NCBI RefSeq assembly: GCF_031127815.1
Contig: NZ_JARXHY010000011.1
Span: forward strand, 1 to 64,000
DNA length: 64,000 nucleotides
From: Pelagicoccus sp. SDUM812003
GTDB lineage: Bacteria > Verrucomicrobiota > Verrucomicrobiia > Opitutales > Opitutaceae
Direction: 5' to 3'
Shown in pieces: positions 51,935-59,636 of this stretch (position 1 is its first letter; each line of letters opens with the position of its first letter). Below the pieces are notes generated by a model. It did no database searches. It was not told the DNA's origin and was given only the letters and a program-made list of their open reading frames with translations. The translations under genes were made by a program, and so were the position numbers.

Positions 51935-53038
51935 ATGCCGTTTTTTGAGCAGAAAGACGAGACGAGACCGGTGGCCTTCGAGACATGGAGCTCGCCCCGA
52001 GGAGGCGAACTGCTGGAGAATTCGCGAGTCGGATCGGTGATGAGCGAACGACCGCAGCGCATCGGGCATGAGATGGACGTGCATGCCGCTCGCATCGCGG
52101 CTCGCCATATCGCCAACGACGCCAAGCTTGTGGCTTCCGACGCTGCGGCTTATGTGACCGGCGTCTCCGAACTCGCCATGAACACGCTGGTCCATGGTCG
52201 CGGAGGACGGCTGATACAGCGCTGCGTGCAATTGGCGGACGGGCGCTTGGCCGCTGTCGCTCAGGCGGACGACAAGGGGCCTGGGATCAGCGACATCGCT
52301 CGAGCCTTGCAGGACGGGTTTAGCACCGCGGGCAGTCTAGGAGGCGGATTGCCTGGGGCGGAGCGCTTGTTCGATGGGCTGGTGATCGACAGCGCTGTCG
52401 GGCACGGAACGCGAGCGTGGGGAATCAAGGTCTCGCAGATGCCGAGCTTGAGATCCGGCGACGCCTTTGTCCACACGGAGCGCATGATCGCTCCGGCGAA
52501 GGGGCAGCTGGAGTCCGGCGACGCGGTTTTCGTTTCCATACGCGCTGGAGTGATGCAGTTGGCAGTAGTCGACGGAGTGGGGCATGGAAGCAAGGCTAAG
52601 CAAGCGGCAGGCGCCGCGATCGCTTATTTGGAGGAAAACGGGTGGCGCGATCCGGCGTCCCTGACCGATGGCTTGCATCGCGCCCTGCGGCATTCGGTGG
52701 GAGCGGCCATGGCCTGCTTCCGATTGTGCGTCAACGGCAAGGAGGGAGTCTTCTTTGGCGTGGGCAACGTGAGGGGAAGATTGCTGGACGAGCGTCGCGA
52801 ACGGTATTTCGAGAGCAGTCCCGGCATTCTCGGCGAGCCAGGTTCGAGCCTGGAGGTGGAACGTTTTGAGGTCAGTGGTCGGGGAGTGGCCCTCTTGTAT
52901 AGCGATGGCATCGCCAATCGCTTCAGCCTAGCAAGCCTGTGCGCGGATCCGCGAAAGCTGCCTATGGTAGCGGCTCGGCGAATCTTCGATACGCACCGGG
53001 TGGAGCGGGACGACTCGAGCCTGGTGATCGCCTGGTAG
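51935..53038 (+). CDS. Fusion of an RsbT-like ATPase and an RsbX-like PP2C phosphatase
   Basis: 367 residues. The N-terminal GHKL domain (about 40-165) has GVSELAMNTLVHGRGG, ADDKGPGISDIARALQDGFS and TAGSLGGGLPGAERLFDGL, close to RsbT. The C-terminal SpoIIE/PP2C domain (about 185-367) has LAVVDGVGHG, FFGVGNVRGR, VALLYSDGIANRF and RDDSSLVIAW, with metal-binding Asp residues kept, like RsbX, which resets the stressosome by dephosphorylating RsbR and RsbS. The fusion puts a second kinase-like domain and the reset phosphatase on one chain. It starts one base after the rsbT stop. Confidence 0.88.
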   Translation: MPFFEQKDETRPVAFETWSSPRGGELLENSRVGSVMSERPQRIGHEMDVHAARIAARHIANDAKLVASDAAAYVTGVSELAMNTLVHGRGGRLIQRCVQLADGRLAAVAQADDKGPGISDIARALQDGFSTAGSLGGGLPGAERLFDGLVIDSAVGHGTRAWGIKVSQMPSLRSGDAFVHTERMIAPAKGQLESGDAVFVSIRAGVMQLAVVDGVGHGSKAKQAAGAAIAYLEENGWRDPASLTDGLHRALRHSVGAAMACFRLCVNGKEGVFFGVGNVRGRLLDERRERYFESSPGILGEPGSSLEVERFEVSGRGVALLYSDGIANRFSLASLCADPRKLPMVAARRIFDTHRVERDDSSLVIAW

Positions 53039-53064
53039 GCGTCAGAGGAAATCTGTATTTAGTT

Positions 53065-53358
53065 ATGAACTACGAAATTGAAACGATCGAGACGGGAACG
53101 CGCCTGACGCTCAAGGGCGCGGTGACGGTGGAATGCGCCGCGGAGCTGGCTAGGGCTGTGCGGCTCGCCTTGAACGAGACTGCGGGCGATCTGCGACTGG
53201 TGATCGATAGCTCGGTCACGATCGACGCTGCGGGCTTGCAGGTTTTGCTTGCAGGACGAAGAAGCCGACCCGGTCTGAAACTTGAGTCGGCCAGCGTCAA
53301 CTGGACCGAACAGTTGGGCCGCTACGGATGTAGGTGGGAAGCAGATACGGAAATTTAG
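53065..53358 (+). CDS. STAS-domain protein lacking the phospho-serine
   Basis: 97 residues from the ATG at 53065. A STAS fold is seen (RLTLKGAVTVECAAELARAV, LRLVIDSSVTIDAAGLQVLL). The position that carries the phosphorylated Ser in anti-anti-sigma factors (DSxGL) is DAAGL here, so it is probably not a phospho-switch like SpoIIAA. Similar STAS proteins occur next to cheA genes in chemosensory clusters, with unknown role. Confidence 0.78.
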   Translation: MNYEIETIETGTRLTLKGAVTVECAAELARAVRLALNETAGDLRLVIDSSVTIDAAGLQVLLAGRRSRPGLKLESASVNWTEQLGRYGCRWEADTEI

Positions 53359-53384
53359 AAGCTAAAAAGTAAAGGAATACGACC

Positions 53385-53756
53385 ATGGCAAAGACTATCA
53401 TTTCAATCGACGACTCGCTCAGCGTGCGGGAAACCGTGCGCATGACGCTGCGTTCCCAAGGCTACGACGTCGTAGTGGCGGAGGACGGGATCAAAGGCTT
53501 CGAAGCCTGTCAGCAACGCAAGGCGGATTTGGTTATCACCGACCTGAACATGCCGAACCTGGATGGCATCGGGCTGATCGCCAAGCTCAGGCAGCTGCCC
53601 AACTATCGGTTCACCCCGATCCTGATGCTCACTACCGAGTCAGACGAGCAGAAGAAGCTGGCGGGCAAGCGGGCGGGAGCGACTGGCTGGATTGTGAAGC
53701 CGTTTAAGACGGAGAAGTTTCTCGCGGTGGTGAATAAGGTTTGCGCCAGCAGGTAG
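53385..53756 (+). CDS. Single-domain CheY-like response regulator (second)
   Basis: 123 residues: ISIDDSLSVRETVRM, LVITDLNMPNLDGIG (phospho-acceptor), LMLTTESDEQ and GWIVKPFKTEKF. Typical CheY, directly before cheA, so probably its main phospho-acceptor. The gene starts 26 bases after the STAS gene. Confidence 0.93.
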   Translation: MAKTIISIDDSLSVRETVRMTLRSQGYDVVVAEDGIKGFEACQQRKADLVITDLNMPNLDGIGLIAKLRQLPNYRFTPILMLTTESDEQKKLAGKRAGATGWIVKPFKTEKFLAVVNKVCASR

Positions 53757-53808
53757 CGACTTGGCTCGCCGTACCCCCAACCCCCCTTCAACGACGACTC
53801 CCACAGTC

Positions 53809-56592
53809 ATGGACACCAACGAAATACTAGAACACTCCCGGCGCATATTCCGCATCGAGGCGGTGGAGCTGCTTTCCGAATTGGACGGAGCTCTGCTGAA
53901 GCTGGAAAACGACCCAGGCAACGAGAACCTGATCAACCGGGTTTTCCGGGCGATGCACACCCTCAAGGGCTCTGGCGCCACCAGCGGCTACGATCGACTC
54001 GCCGGCTACCTGCATCGGGTGGAGGAAGTCTACAATGCCGCCCGGGAAGGACGGGTGGTGGTGCAGTCGGAGATCATCGATCTGTCGCTCAAGGTGTGCG
54101 ATGTGGTGAACGCGTTTTTGCAGACGGCTGAAGCGGAGGCGGACGAGGTGTTCGATCGTTCAGAGGACGTGGTGGAGGAGCTTTGTCGCTTCCTGCCAGC
54201 GGAAGGCGGTCAGAGCAAGCCCGAGACCCGCCCGCAAAGCGAGGGGAGCGGGGCGGCGTGGACGTATTTTAGAATCGTTTTCGCGCCAGCGGCGGAGCTC
54301 TTTTTCAACGGCAGCGATCCGGTCATGTTTTTGCAGGACCTGCGCTCGCTCGGAGCTTGCCAGGTGGAGCTGGACGAGAAGGCGCTGCCGGACCTCGAGT
54401 CGATCGACGCCGAACGGTGCTACCTGAGTTGGCATATATCTTTAGTCAGCGAGTGCGACGAAGAAACGGTGCGCGAGGTGTTTCAGTTCATAGAAGACGA
54501 CTGCGAGCTGCGGATCGAGAGTCGGTCTGTCGCTGAGGCGCCAGTCTTCGCAGCGTCGGTCTATTTCGAGCGGGAGCTTCTGCGCGACTTTCGGGAGGAG
54601 TGCGCCGAGAGCTTGGCGGACGCGGAGCGATGGCTGCTCGCCTTGGAGGCCCCGGTAGAGAGCGAGGACGCCCTCGGCAGCGTTTTCCGCTGTTTGCACA
54701 ATCTAAAGAGCAGCGCTCGCCTGATGGCTAGCCAGGCTGTGGTGCCGATCCCTGGGCAGCATCCGCTGCAGCTGATAAATCGGGTGACCCACGCCGCGGA
54801 AGGCGTGATCGAGCTGCGACGCGAGCAGGCGAATGAAACGGCTATCGAGAGCAAGGACCTGCAGATCCTGTTTCAGGCGGTCGATCTTGTGAAGGAATGT
54901 ATCGATGCCATTGATACGGAGCGATTCGCCAGCGAGGCGGTGGAGTCGTTGATGGCGCAGCTACGCGATCTCGGCGGCGAGGATCTGGGTGGGGTGAACG
55001 CGGTGGGCTCGCTGGACACAAAGGCGGCCATGCCAGTTTCCGCTTCTGTGGCATCCGGAGCGATCGAGCAAAGCTGCGTGCCGCTCGAAGCTCTCTTGGT
55101 GGCTCTTGCTCAGCGGGGCGAGTTTGGCAAGGACGAGTTGCGCATGGGTATCCGTGCTCTCAATACGGTTGGCTTAGCCTTGCGCGATCTCCGGGAAACG
55201 GAAGCAGAGCAACAGGCGATCTCCTGCTGCCAGCGACTGGAAGCCGCTCTGGATGCCCAGGAGCGGTTGGGCGGCGAGGAAGCCAAGCGCGTCGGAGCCG
55301 AATTGGCAGCTTTGCTCTCAGCGTTCAAGGCGAGGAAAGCGTGCGGTGGCGCGGGTGGGTCTGCAGTTTCCACTCGCGCGGCGACCGCTGAAGCGCGACC
55401 GAGCGCTGGGGCCAGCGTGCGGGTGGATCAGGACAAGCTCGATCGCTTGATGCGCACGGTGGGGGAGCTGCTGGTGGCTCGGGGGGCGTTTCCGGTCATG
55501 CAGCGCAAGGCGATCGATGGGGAATCAGGGGCGTTGACGCAGGATCTGAAGGTCGCGGGCGATACCATTTCCCGCATCGCCGACGAGCTGCAGAACACGG
55601 TGATGGCCATCCGCATGTTGCCCATTCGCTCCGTGTTCCAGCGCTTTCCTCGTTTGGTGCGCGACTTGGCTCGGGCCAGCGGGAAGGAGATCGCTTTCGA
55701 AACGGAGGGCGACGACGTGGAGCTGGACAAAACGGTCCTGGAACAGATAGGCGATCCGCTGGTGCATCTGGTGCGAAACGCCTTGGACCACGGCATCGAG
55801 CCGCCTCAAGAGCGTGAGCTAGCGGGCAAGCGGCGAAGCGGAACGCTGCGGCTCAAGGTCTCGCAGCGCAGCAGCAGCGTTTTCATCGAGGTCAGCGACG
55901 ACGGTCGCGGTCTCGACCCAGCTAAGCTGCGAGCCAAGGCGGTCGAGAAAGGTCTGATGGACGAGCAGACCGCTGCCTGCCTGGACGATGCGGCGGCGCG
56001 GGAGCTGATTTTTCACGCTGGATTCTCCACTGCGGCGAAGGTGACCGACATCTCGGGCCGTGGGGTTGGCATGGATGTGGTACGCAACAACATCGGTCAA
56101 CTGCACGGCACCATCGAGATTCGGAGCGAGCTCGGAAAAGGCACGACTTTCGTCATCCAGCTACCGACCAGCTTGCTAGTTAGCAAAGGGGTGCTGGTGC
56201 GATCCGGAGCGGAGCTATACCTCCTGCCTAGCGAGGCCATCGAAACCATGGTCAAGGTGCCGAGGGACGAGGTGCGCGCCTTCCGTCGCTCGCGCTTCGT
56301 CCAGATCCGAGGAGAAGTGATCCCCTTGATCGACTTGAGCGAGGCCCTTGATTCGCCGAGAGGCTCCGTCGAAGTCGATGGCGCTGATGCTGAGACGCTT
56401 GCCGTAGCTGTGGTGCGCGGATCGCAAGGCAAGCTGGGCGTCTCGGTAGACGCCTTTCTGGAACAGCTCGAGGTGATTGTGAAGCCCATGGGGGAGCAGC
56501 TTCGTCAGATGGACCTCTTCCAGGGTGCCTGTATCCTAGGGGACGGTTCGGTGGTGCTGGTGCTCGACCCGTCCGAGCTGGCGACGGCGTAG
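53809..56592 (+). CDS. cheA: Chemotaxis histidine kinase CheA with two Hpt-like domains
   Basis: 927 residues from the ATG at 53809; a TTG at 53761 is less likely. Hpt1 has the phospho-His50 in FRAMHTLKGSGATSG. A second Hpt-like domain at about 250-400 has FRCLHNLKSSARLMA (His297). Then a linker, a dimerisation helix pair (about 536-600, RVDQDKLDRLMRTVGELLV), a HATPase (LVHLVRNALDHGIEPPQER, SDDGRGLDPAKL, DISGRGVGMDVVRNNIGQL), and a C-terminal CheW-like domain (about 785-927). It phosphorylates CheY and CheB in response to receptors. It lies downstream of the stressosome block. Confidence 0.94.
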   Translation: MDTNEILEHSRRIFRIEAVELLSELDGALLKLENDPGNENLINRVFRAMHTLKGSGATSGYDRLAGYLHRVEEVYNAAREGRVVVQSEIIDLSLKVCDVVNAFLQTAEAEADEVFDRSEDVVEELCRFLPAEGGQSKPETRPQSEGSGAAWTYFRIVFAPAAELFFNGSDPVMFLQDLRSLGACQVELDEKALPDLESIDAERCYLSWHISLVSECDEETVREVFQFIEDDCELRIESRSVAEAPVFAASVYFERELLRDFREECAESLADAERWLLALEAPVESEDALGSVFRCLHNLKSSARLMASQAVVPIPGQHPLQLINRVTHAAEGVIELRREQANETAIESKDLQILFQAVDLVKECIDAIDTERFASEAVESLMAQLRDLGGEDLGGVNAVGSLDTKAAMPVSASVASGAIEQSCVPLEALLVALAQRGEFGKDELRMGIRALNTVGLALRDLRETEAEQQAISCCQRLEAALDAQERLGGEEAKRVGAELAALLSAFKARKACGGAGGSAVSTRAATAEARPSAGASVRVDQDKLDRLMRTVGELLVARGAFPVMQRKAIDGESGALTQDLKVAGDTISRIADELQNTVMAIRMLPIRSVFQRFPRLVRDLARASGKEIAFETEGDDVELDKTVLEQIGDPLVHLVRNALDHGIEPPQERELAGKRRSGTLRLKVSQRSSSVFIEVSDDGRGLDPAKLRAKAVEKGLMDEQTAACLDDAAARELIFHAGFSTAAKVTDISGRGVGMDVVRNNIGQLHGTIEIRSELGKGTTFVIQLPTSLLVSKGVLVRSGAELYLLPSEAIETMVKVPRDEVRAFRRSRFVQIRGEVIPLIDLSEALDSPRGSVEVDGADAETLAVAVVRGSQGKLGVSVDAFLEQLEVIVKPMGEQLRQMDLFQGACILGDGSVVLVLDPSELATA

Positions 56593-56721
56593 CGATGACG
56601 GAGAACGACTTTGAAAAAAAGGTATTAAGCGAGTAGAATTATGGCAGATCGAGTTGATGAAAACGGAACATTGATTTTCGAGATGGGTTGGAGGCTTGTT
56701 GAAGCGCTTCGATCGATTCGT

Positions 56722-57411
56722 ATGAAAAAAGGTATTTATATTCTGGACGGCCAACCCCTCGCACGTCGCGGCATTCAGTCGCTGCTCGAGCAGCAGGGGG
56801 GCGTCGAACTATTGGGAGCCTCGGGCAGTGTGCGTAAGGCGAATCAGGAGATATTGCGGCTGCGGCCGGACTTGCTGATTTCTGAGATGACCCTGCCCGA
56901 CGGCAGCGCCATTGATCTGATTCGTTCCTTAGTCGCCCGCGTGTCGCAGGTACGGATTTTAGTTTGCTCGGCCAACGACGAGACCATTTTCGCGGAGCGG
57001 GCCATCAAGGCGGGGGCCCACGGCTACGTGATGAAGACGGAGGCGGAGTCGGTTATCCTGAAGCGCGTGCAGCAGGTGCTGGATGGGGGCTTGGGCCTAA
57101 ACGACAAGCTCGCCAGCCGCATGCTGCGTCGCATGAGCGGAGCGAGCCGCTACGATTTGCCCGTTTTCGGGGCCAGCTTGACTATGGAAAATTTGAGCGG
57201 CCGGGAGATGGAAGTATTCGAGATGCTGGGGCGTGGCTTGGCGTCGAAGGAAATTGCGGGGCTGCTGGGAATCAGTCCTCGCACGGTGGACACGCACCGG
57301 GCCCGGATCCGCGAAAAGCTCGGTTTCGCTTCCACGCCTGACCTGTTGCGGGCGGCGTATTCCTGGAACGAGAGTGGACGCTTGGCAGGCGCGGAAGGAA
57401 GCGGCTGGTAG
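56722..57411 (+). CDS. LuxR-type regulator with an atypical receiver (Asp to Glu)
   Basis: 229 residues from the ATG at 56722. The N-terminal receiver-like domain has DLLISEMTLPDGS where Asp-x-x-MP is expected, so Glu55 replaces the phospho-acceptor. The first acidic pair is also lost (ILDGQPLARR). The conserved Lys survives (GYVMKTEAE). The C-terminus is a LuxR helix-turn-helix (about 160-220: LSGREMEVFEMLGRGLASKE then ISPRTVDTHRARIREKL). A Glu can mimic phospho-Asp, so it may be permanently active or respond to protein partners. The DNA targets are unknown; it is the only DNA-binding output in the array. Confidence 0.85.
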   Translation: MKKGIYILDGQPLARRGIQSLLEQQGGVELLGASGSVRKANQEILRLRPDLLISEMTLPDGSAIDLIRSLVARVSQVRILVCSANDETIFAERAIKAGAHGYVMKTEAESVILKRVQQVLDGGLGLNDKLASRMLRRMSGASRYDLPVFGASLTMENLSGREMEVFEMLGRGLASKEIAGLLGISPRTVDTHRARIREKLGFASTPDLLRAAYSWNESGRLAGAEGSGW

Positions 57412-57501
57412 CGCGGTAGTCAGCGCGTTTCGACGACTTGTGAACGGCTCCGGGGAGGGGTCGCGTGGGCGCGCCATCGAAAGAAAGAAGAGAGACGTTT
57501 T

Positions 57502-58668
57502 ATGCGAGAGGAATCCATTTTGATTGTCGAGGACGACCCGGATCTGAGGTCCAGCTTGGTGCAGGCCCTAGAGGATCGCGGTTATCGTACCGCTGCGGCG
57601 AGCTCGTTGAGCGAAGCGTTGCAATTCGCCAGCCAGCGCCAGCCTTCGCTCATAGTGAGCGATGTGCATCTGAAGGAAGGCGATGGCCGAGACTTGCTTC
57701 AGCTGCTTAGTCGGGAGAATTGCCTGGGCGGGTGTCAGTTCGTTTTCATGACCGGGGATATTGATGGACTGCCGCAGCGCTCGGGCATGAATCTGGGCGC
57801 GGACGACTACTTGGCGAAGCCCTTCGCCATCGAGGAGTTCTTCGATTGTGTCGAGGCCCGCTTGCACAAGCGCGGCACCAAGCGCGAGTCGGACGATCGG
57901 CTGTTGGCGATGATGCGCGATTCCGTTTCGCTGACCGTGCCGCACGAGTTCCTCACTCCGCTCAACGGGGTGATCGGGCTGTCGGAATTTCTAATGCAGT
58001 CCGACGAGGATTTGTCTCTGGAGAGCGTTCGCGAACTCGCCGGCGACATCAACCAGTGCGGCACCGAGCTTCTAAGAACGCTGCGAAACTACTTGGCCAT
58101 CTTGGACGTGATTCACCACCCGTCATCGGTTTCGCAGGAACTGCCCTTGACGACCTCGGAGGACATCAACCAGTCCCTGATGAAAGTCGGCCAAGCGGTC
58201 GCGGGCTCCAAACGGCGATCGGAGGACATCAGCTGGAAGCAGCTCATGCCGCCGGCGAAGTGCGCTCGATTGAATCTGGAGCGGTTCGAAGCGGTCGCCC
58301 ACGAGCTGCTGGACAACGCTTTCAAGTTCTCTCGCCCCGGAGCCAAAGTTCGCTTGAGCGCGGGGCTATCCGGCGAGCGTCTTCTGCTGACAGTGGAGGA
58401 CCGCGGTTGTGGAATGTCAGCCGAGCAGGTGCGCTCCGTCGGGGCTTTTCGTCAATTCGATCGGCGTCGCTACATGCAGCAGGGTCTGGGGCTGGGGCTT
58501 ACGTTGGCTCAAAAGCTCCTGCACCAGGATGGGGGCGACTTGCGACTGGAGAGTCAGGTCGGACAGGGAACCCTCGCCATTGCCCATTGGCCCCAGTCGG
58601 TCTCGGTCCACGAGCAGGAATCTCAAGCGTGGATGGAGGCGCCGGCGCATGGCCACGGAAAAGACTGA
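57502..58668 (+). CDS. Receiver-histidine kinase hybrid
   Basis: 388 residues. Receiver first (1-120): LIVEDDPDLRSSLVQ, IVSDVHLKEGDGRDL, FMTGD, YLAKPFA. Then a HisKA domain with LTVPHEFLTPLNGVIGLSEF (His148) and a HATPase with ERFEAVAHELLDNAFKFSRP, DRGCGMSAEQV and GLGLGLTLAQKL. No membrane helix. A kinase that itself carries an N-terminal receiver is controlled by another kinase. Its 3' end overlaps the next small gene by 20 bases. Confidence 0.9.
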   Translation: MREESILIVEDDPDLRSSLVQALEDRGYRTAAASSLSEALQFASQRQPSLIVSDVHLKEGDGRDLLQLLSRENCLGGCQFVFMTGDIDGLPQRSGMNLGADDYLAKPFAIEEFFDCVEARLHKRGTKRESDDRLLAMMRDSVSLTVPHEFLTPLNGVIGLSEFLMQSDEDLSLESVRELAGDINQCGTELLRTLRNYLAILDVIHHPSSVSQELPLTTSEDINQSLMKVGQAVAGSKRRSEDISWKQLMPPAKCARLNLERFEAVAHELLDNAFKFSRPGAKVRLSAGLSGERLLLTVEDRGCGMSAEQVRSVGAFRQFDRRRYMQQGLGLGLTLAQKLLHQDGGDLRLESQVGQGTLAIAHWPQSVSVHEQESQAWMEAPAHGHGKD

Positions 58669-58918
58669 AAACCTGTTCTGCATCCAGGCGCCAACAGGGG
58701 TGGAGACGCTCGGCATGCTCCGGAAGTTTCTCGGGTATCGGGCGGAGGCGCTTTGGCTGGAGGCCTGCGAAGCGTGCGGCGTGAAAGCCGAAGCCTCGAG
58801 CGTGACCGAACTCGAACAAATAGCTCACTTTCTATCTAAGCAAGGATCGTTGGCGGCGGTCGTCGGCAACGGCGCGCTGATTCGTATCCGCGTCTATCGC
58901 AGCACTTTAGCTCAATGA
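58649..58918 (+). CDS. Small protein of unknown function in the signalling array
   Basis: 89 residues from the ATG at 58649 (MATEKTENLFC). One compact helical unit (LGMLRKFLGYRAEALWLEACEA then SVTELEQIAHFLSKQGSLAAV). No family recognised. It overlaps the kinase gene by 20 bases and its TGA overlaps the next ATG, so it is co-translated, which supports a real gene. Two cysteines (EACEACG) are notable. Confidence 0.6.
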   Translation: MATEKTENLFCIQAPTGVETLGMLRKFLGYRAEALWLEACEACGVKAEASSVTELEQIAHFLSKQGSLAAVVGNGALIRIRVYRSTLAQ

Positions 58919-59457
58919 ATTTCGATAAGCAAAACACCTTGTCAGAACGCAGCAAAGCGATTCTTCACAACCCGAGCCGTCTGGAGTTAATCGCCCGCTT
59001 AGGGCTATTCTCCGACGAAGCTCGAAGCGCGCTGAAACGCTACACGAGGTCGGCGGCCCGGCGCATGAACCTGCCGGTGAGCCTGATCTCGCTGGTGCTA
59101 CACGATTCGCAGTACTTTGCCGCGAGCTACGGGCTCGATCCGGACTTGTTCGATGGGGCCAGCGGCACGCCGATCGAGTGGTCGTTTTGCCGTTTCGCGG
59201 TGGAAGAACGCCGCGCATTCGTGGTGTGCGATGCCATGAACGACTCGCGAGTAAAGGGAAATCCGCTGGTGCTCAGCGGCATGATTGGCTGCTACGCCGG
59301 CGCTCCTCTGATCAGCTCGTTCGGTCTCGTATTGGGAACGCTTTGCGTCATCGGAACCGAGCCGCGGCTCTTCCAGGAAGGGGAGATCGATCGTCTGCGG
59401 GGCCTTGCGGATGTGGCCATGCAGGAGATCGAGTTGTCGAACTTCGGCGAAAACTAG
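58915..59457 (+). CDS. GAF-domain protein
   Basis: 180 residues. A GAF fold at about 30-175: ARRMNLPVSLISLVLHDSQYF, TPIEWSFCRFAVEERRAFVV, NPLVLSGMIGCYAGAPLIS and LGTLCVIGTEPRLF. GAF domains bind cyclic nucleotides, haem or other small ligands. It has no output domain, so it would pass its signal through protein contacts, perhaps to the large kinase next door. Confidence 0.88.
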   Translation: MNFDKQNTLSERSKAILHNPSRLELIARLGLFSDEARSALKRYTRSAARRMNLPVSLISLVLHDSQYFAASYGLDPDLFDGASGTPIEWSFCRFAVEERRAFVVCDAMNDSRVKGNPLVLSGMIGCYAGAPLISSFGLVLGTLCVIGTEPRLFQEGEIDRLRGLADVAMQEIELSNFGEN

Positions 59458-59636
59458 CGAAAGCGCAGCCTAGGTATTCTGGGATTTTTAGCGCCCGGCC
59501 CTTGGGCCCGCGGCAATCTTGCGCTTAGTTGCAAGCGTTCCGGCGACCAAGGCGCTGTCGGGAGGTCGGGATTGAAAACGCCACCGCGGTCGTCGACGCC
59601 TCCTCCGCTGCGGGGGCGAAGCGGACACGATTGACT

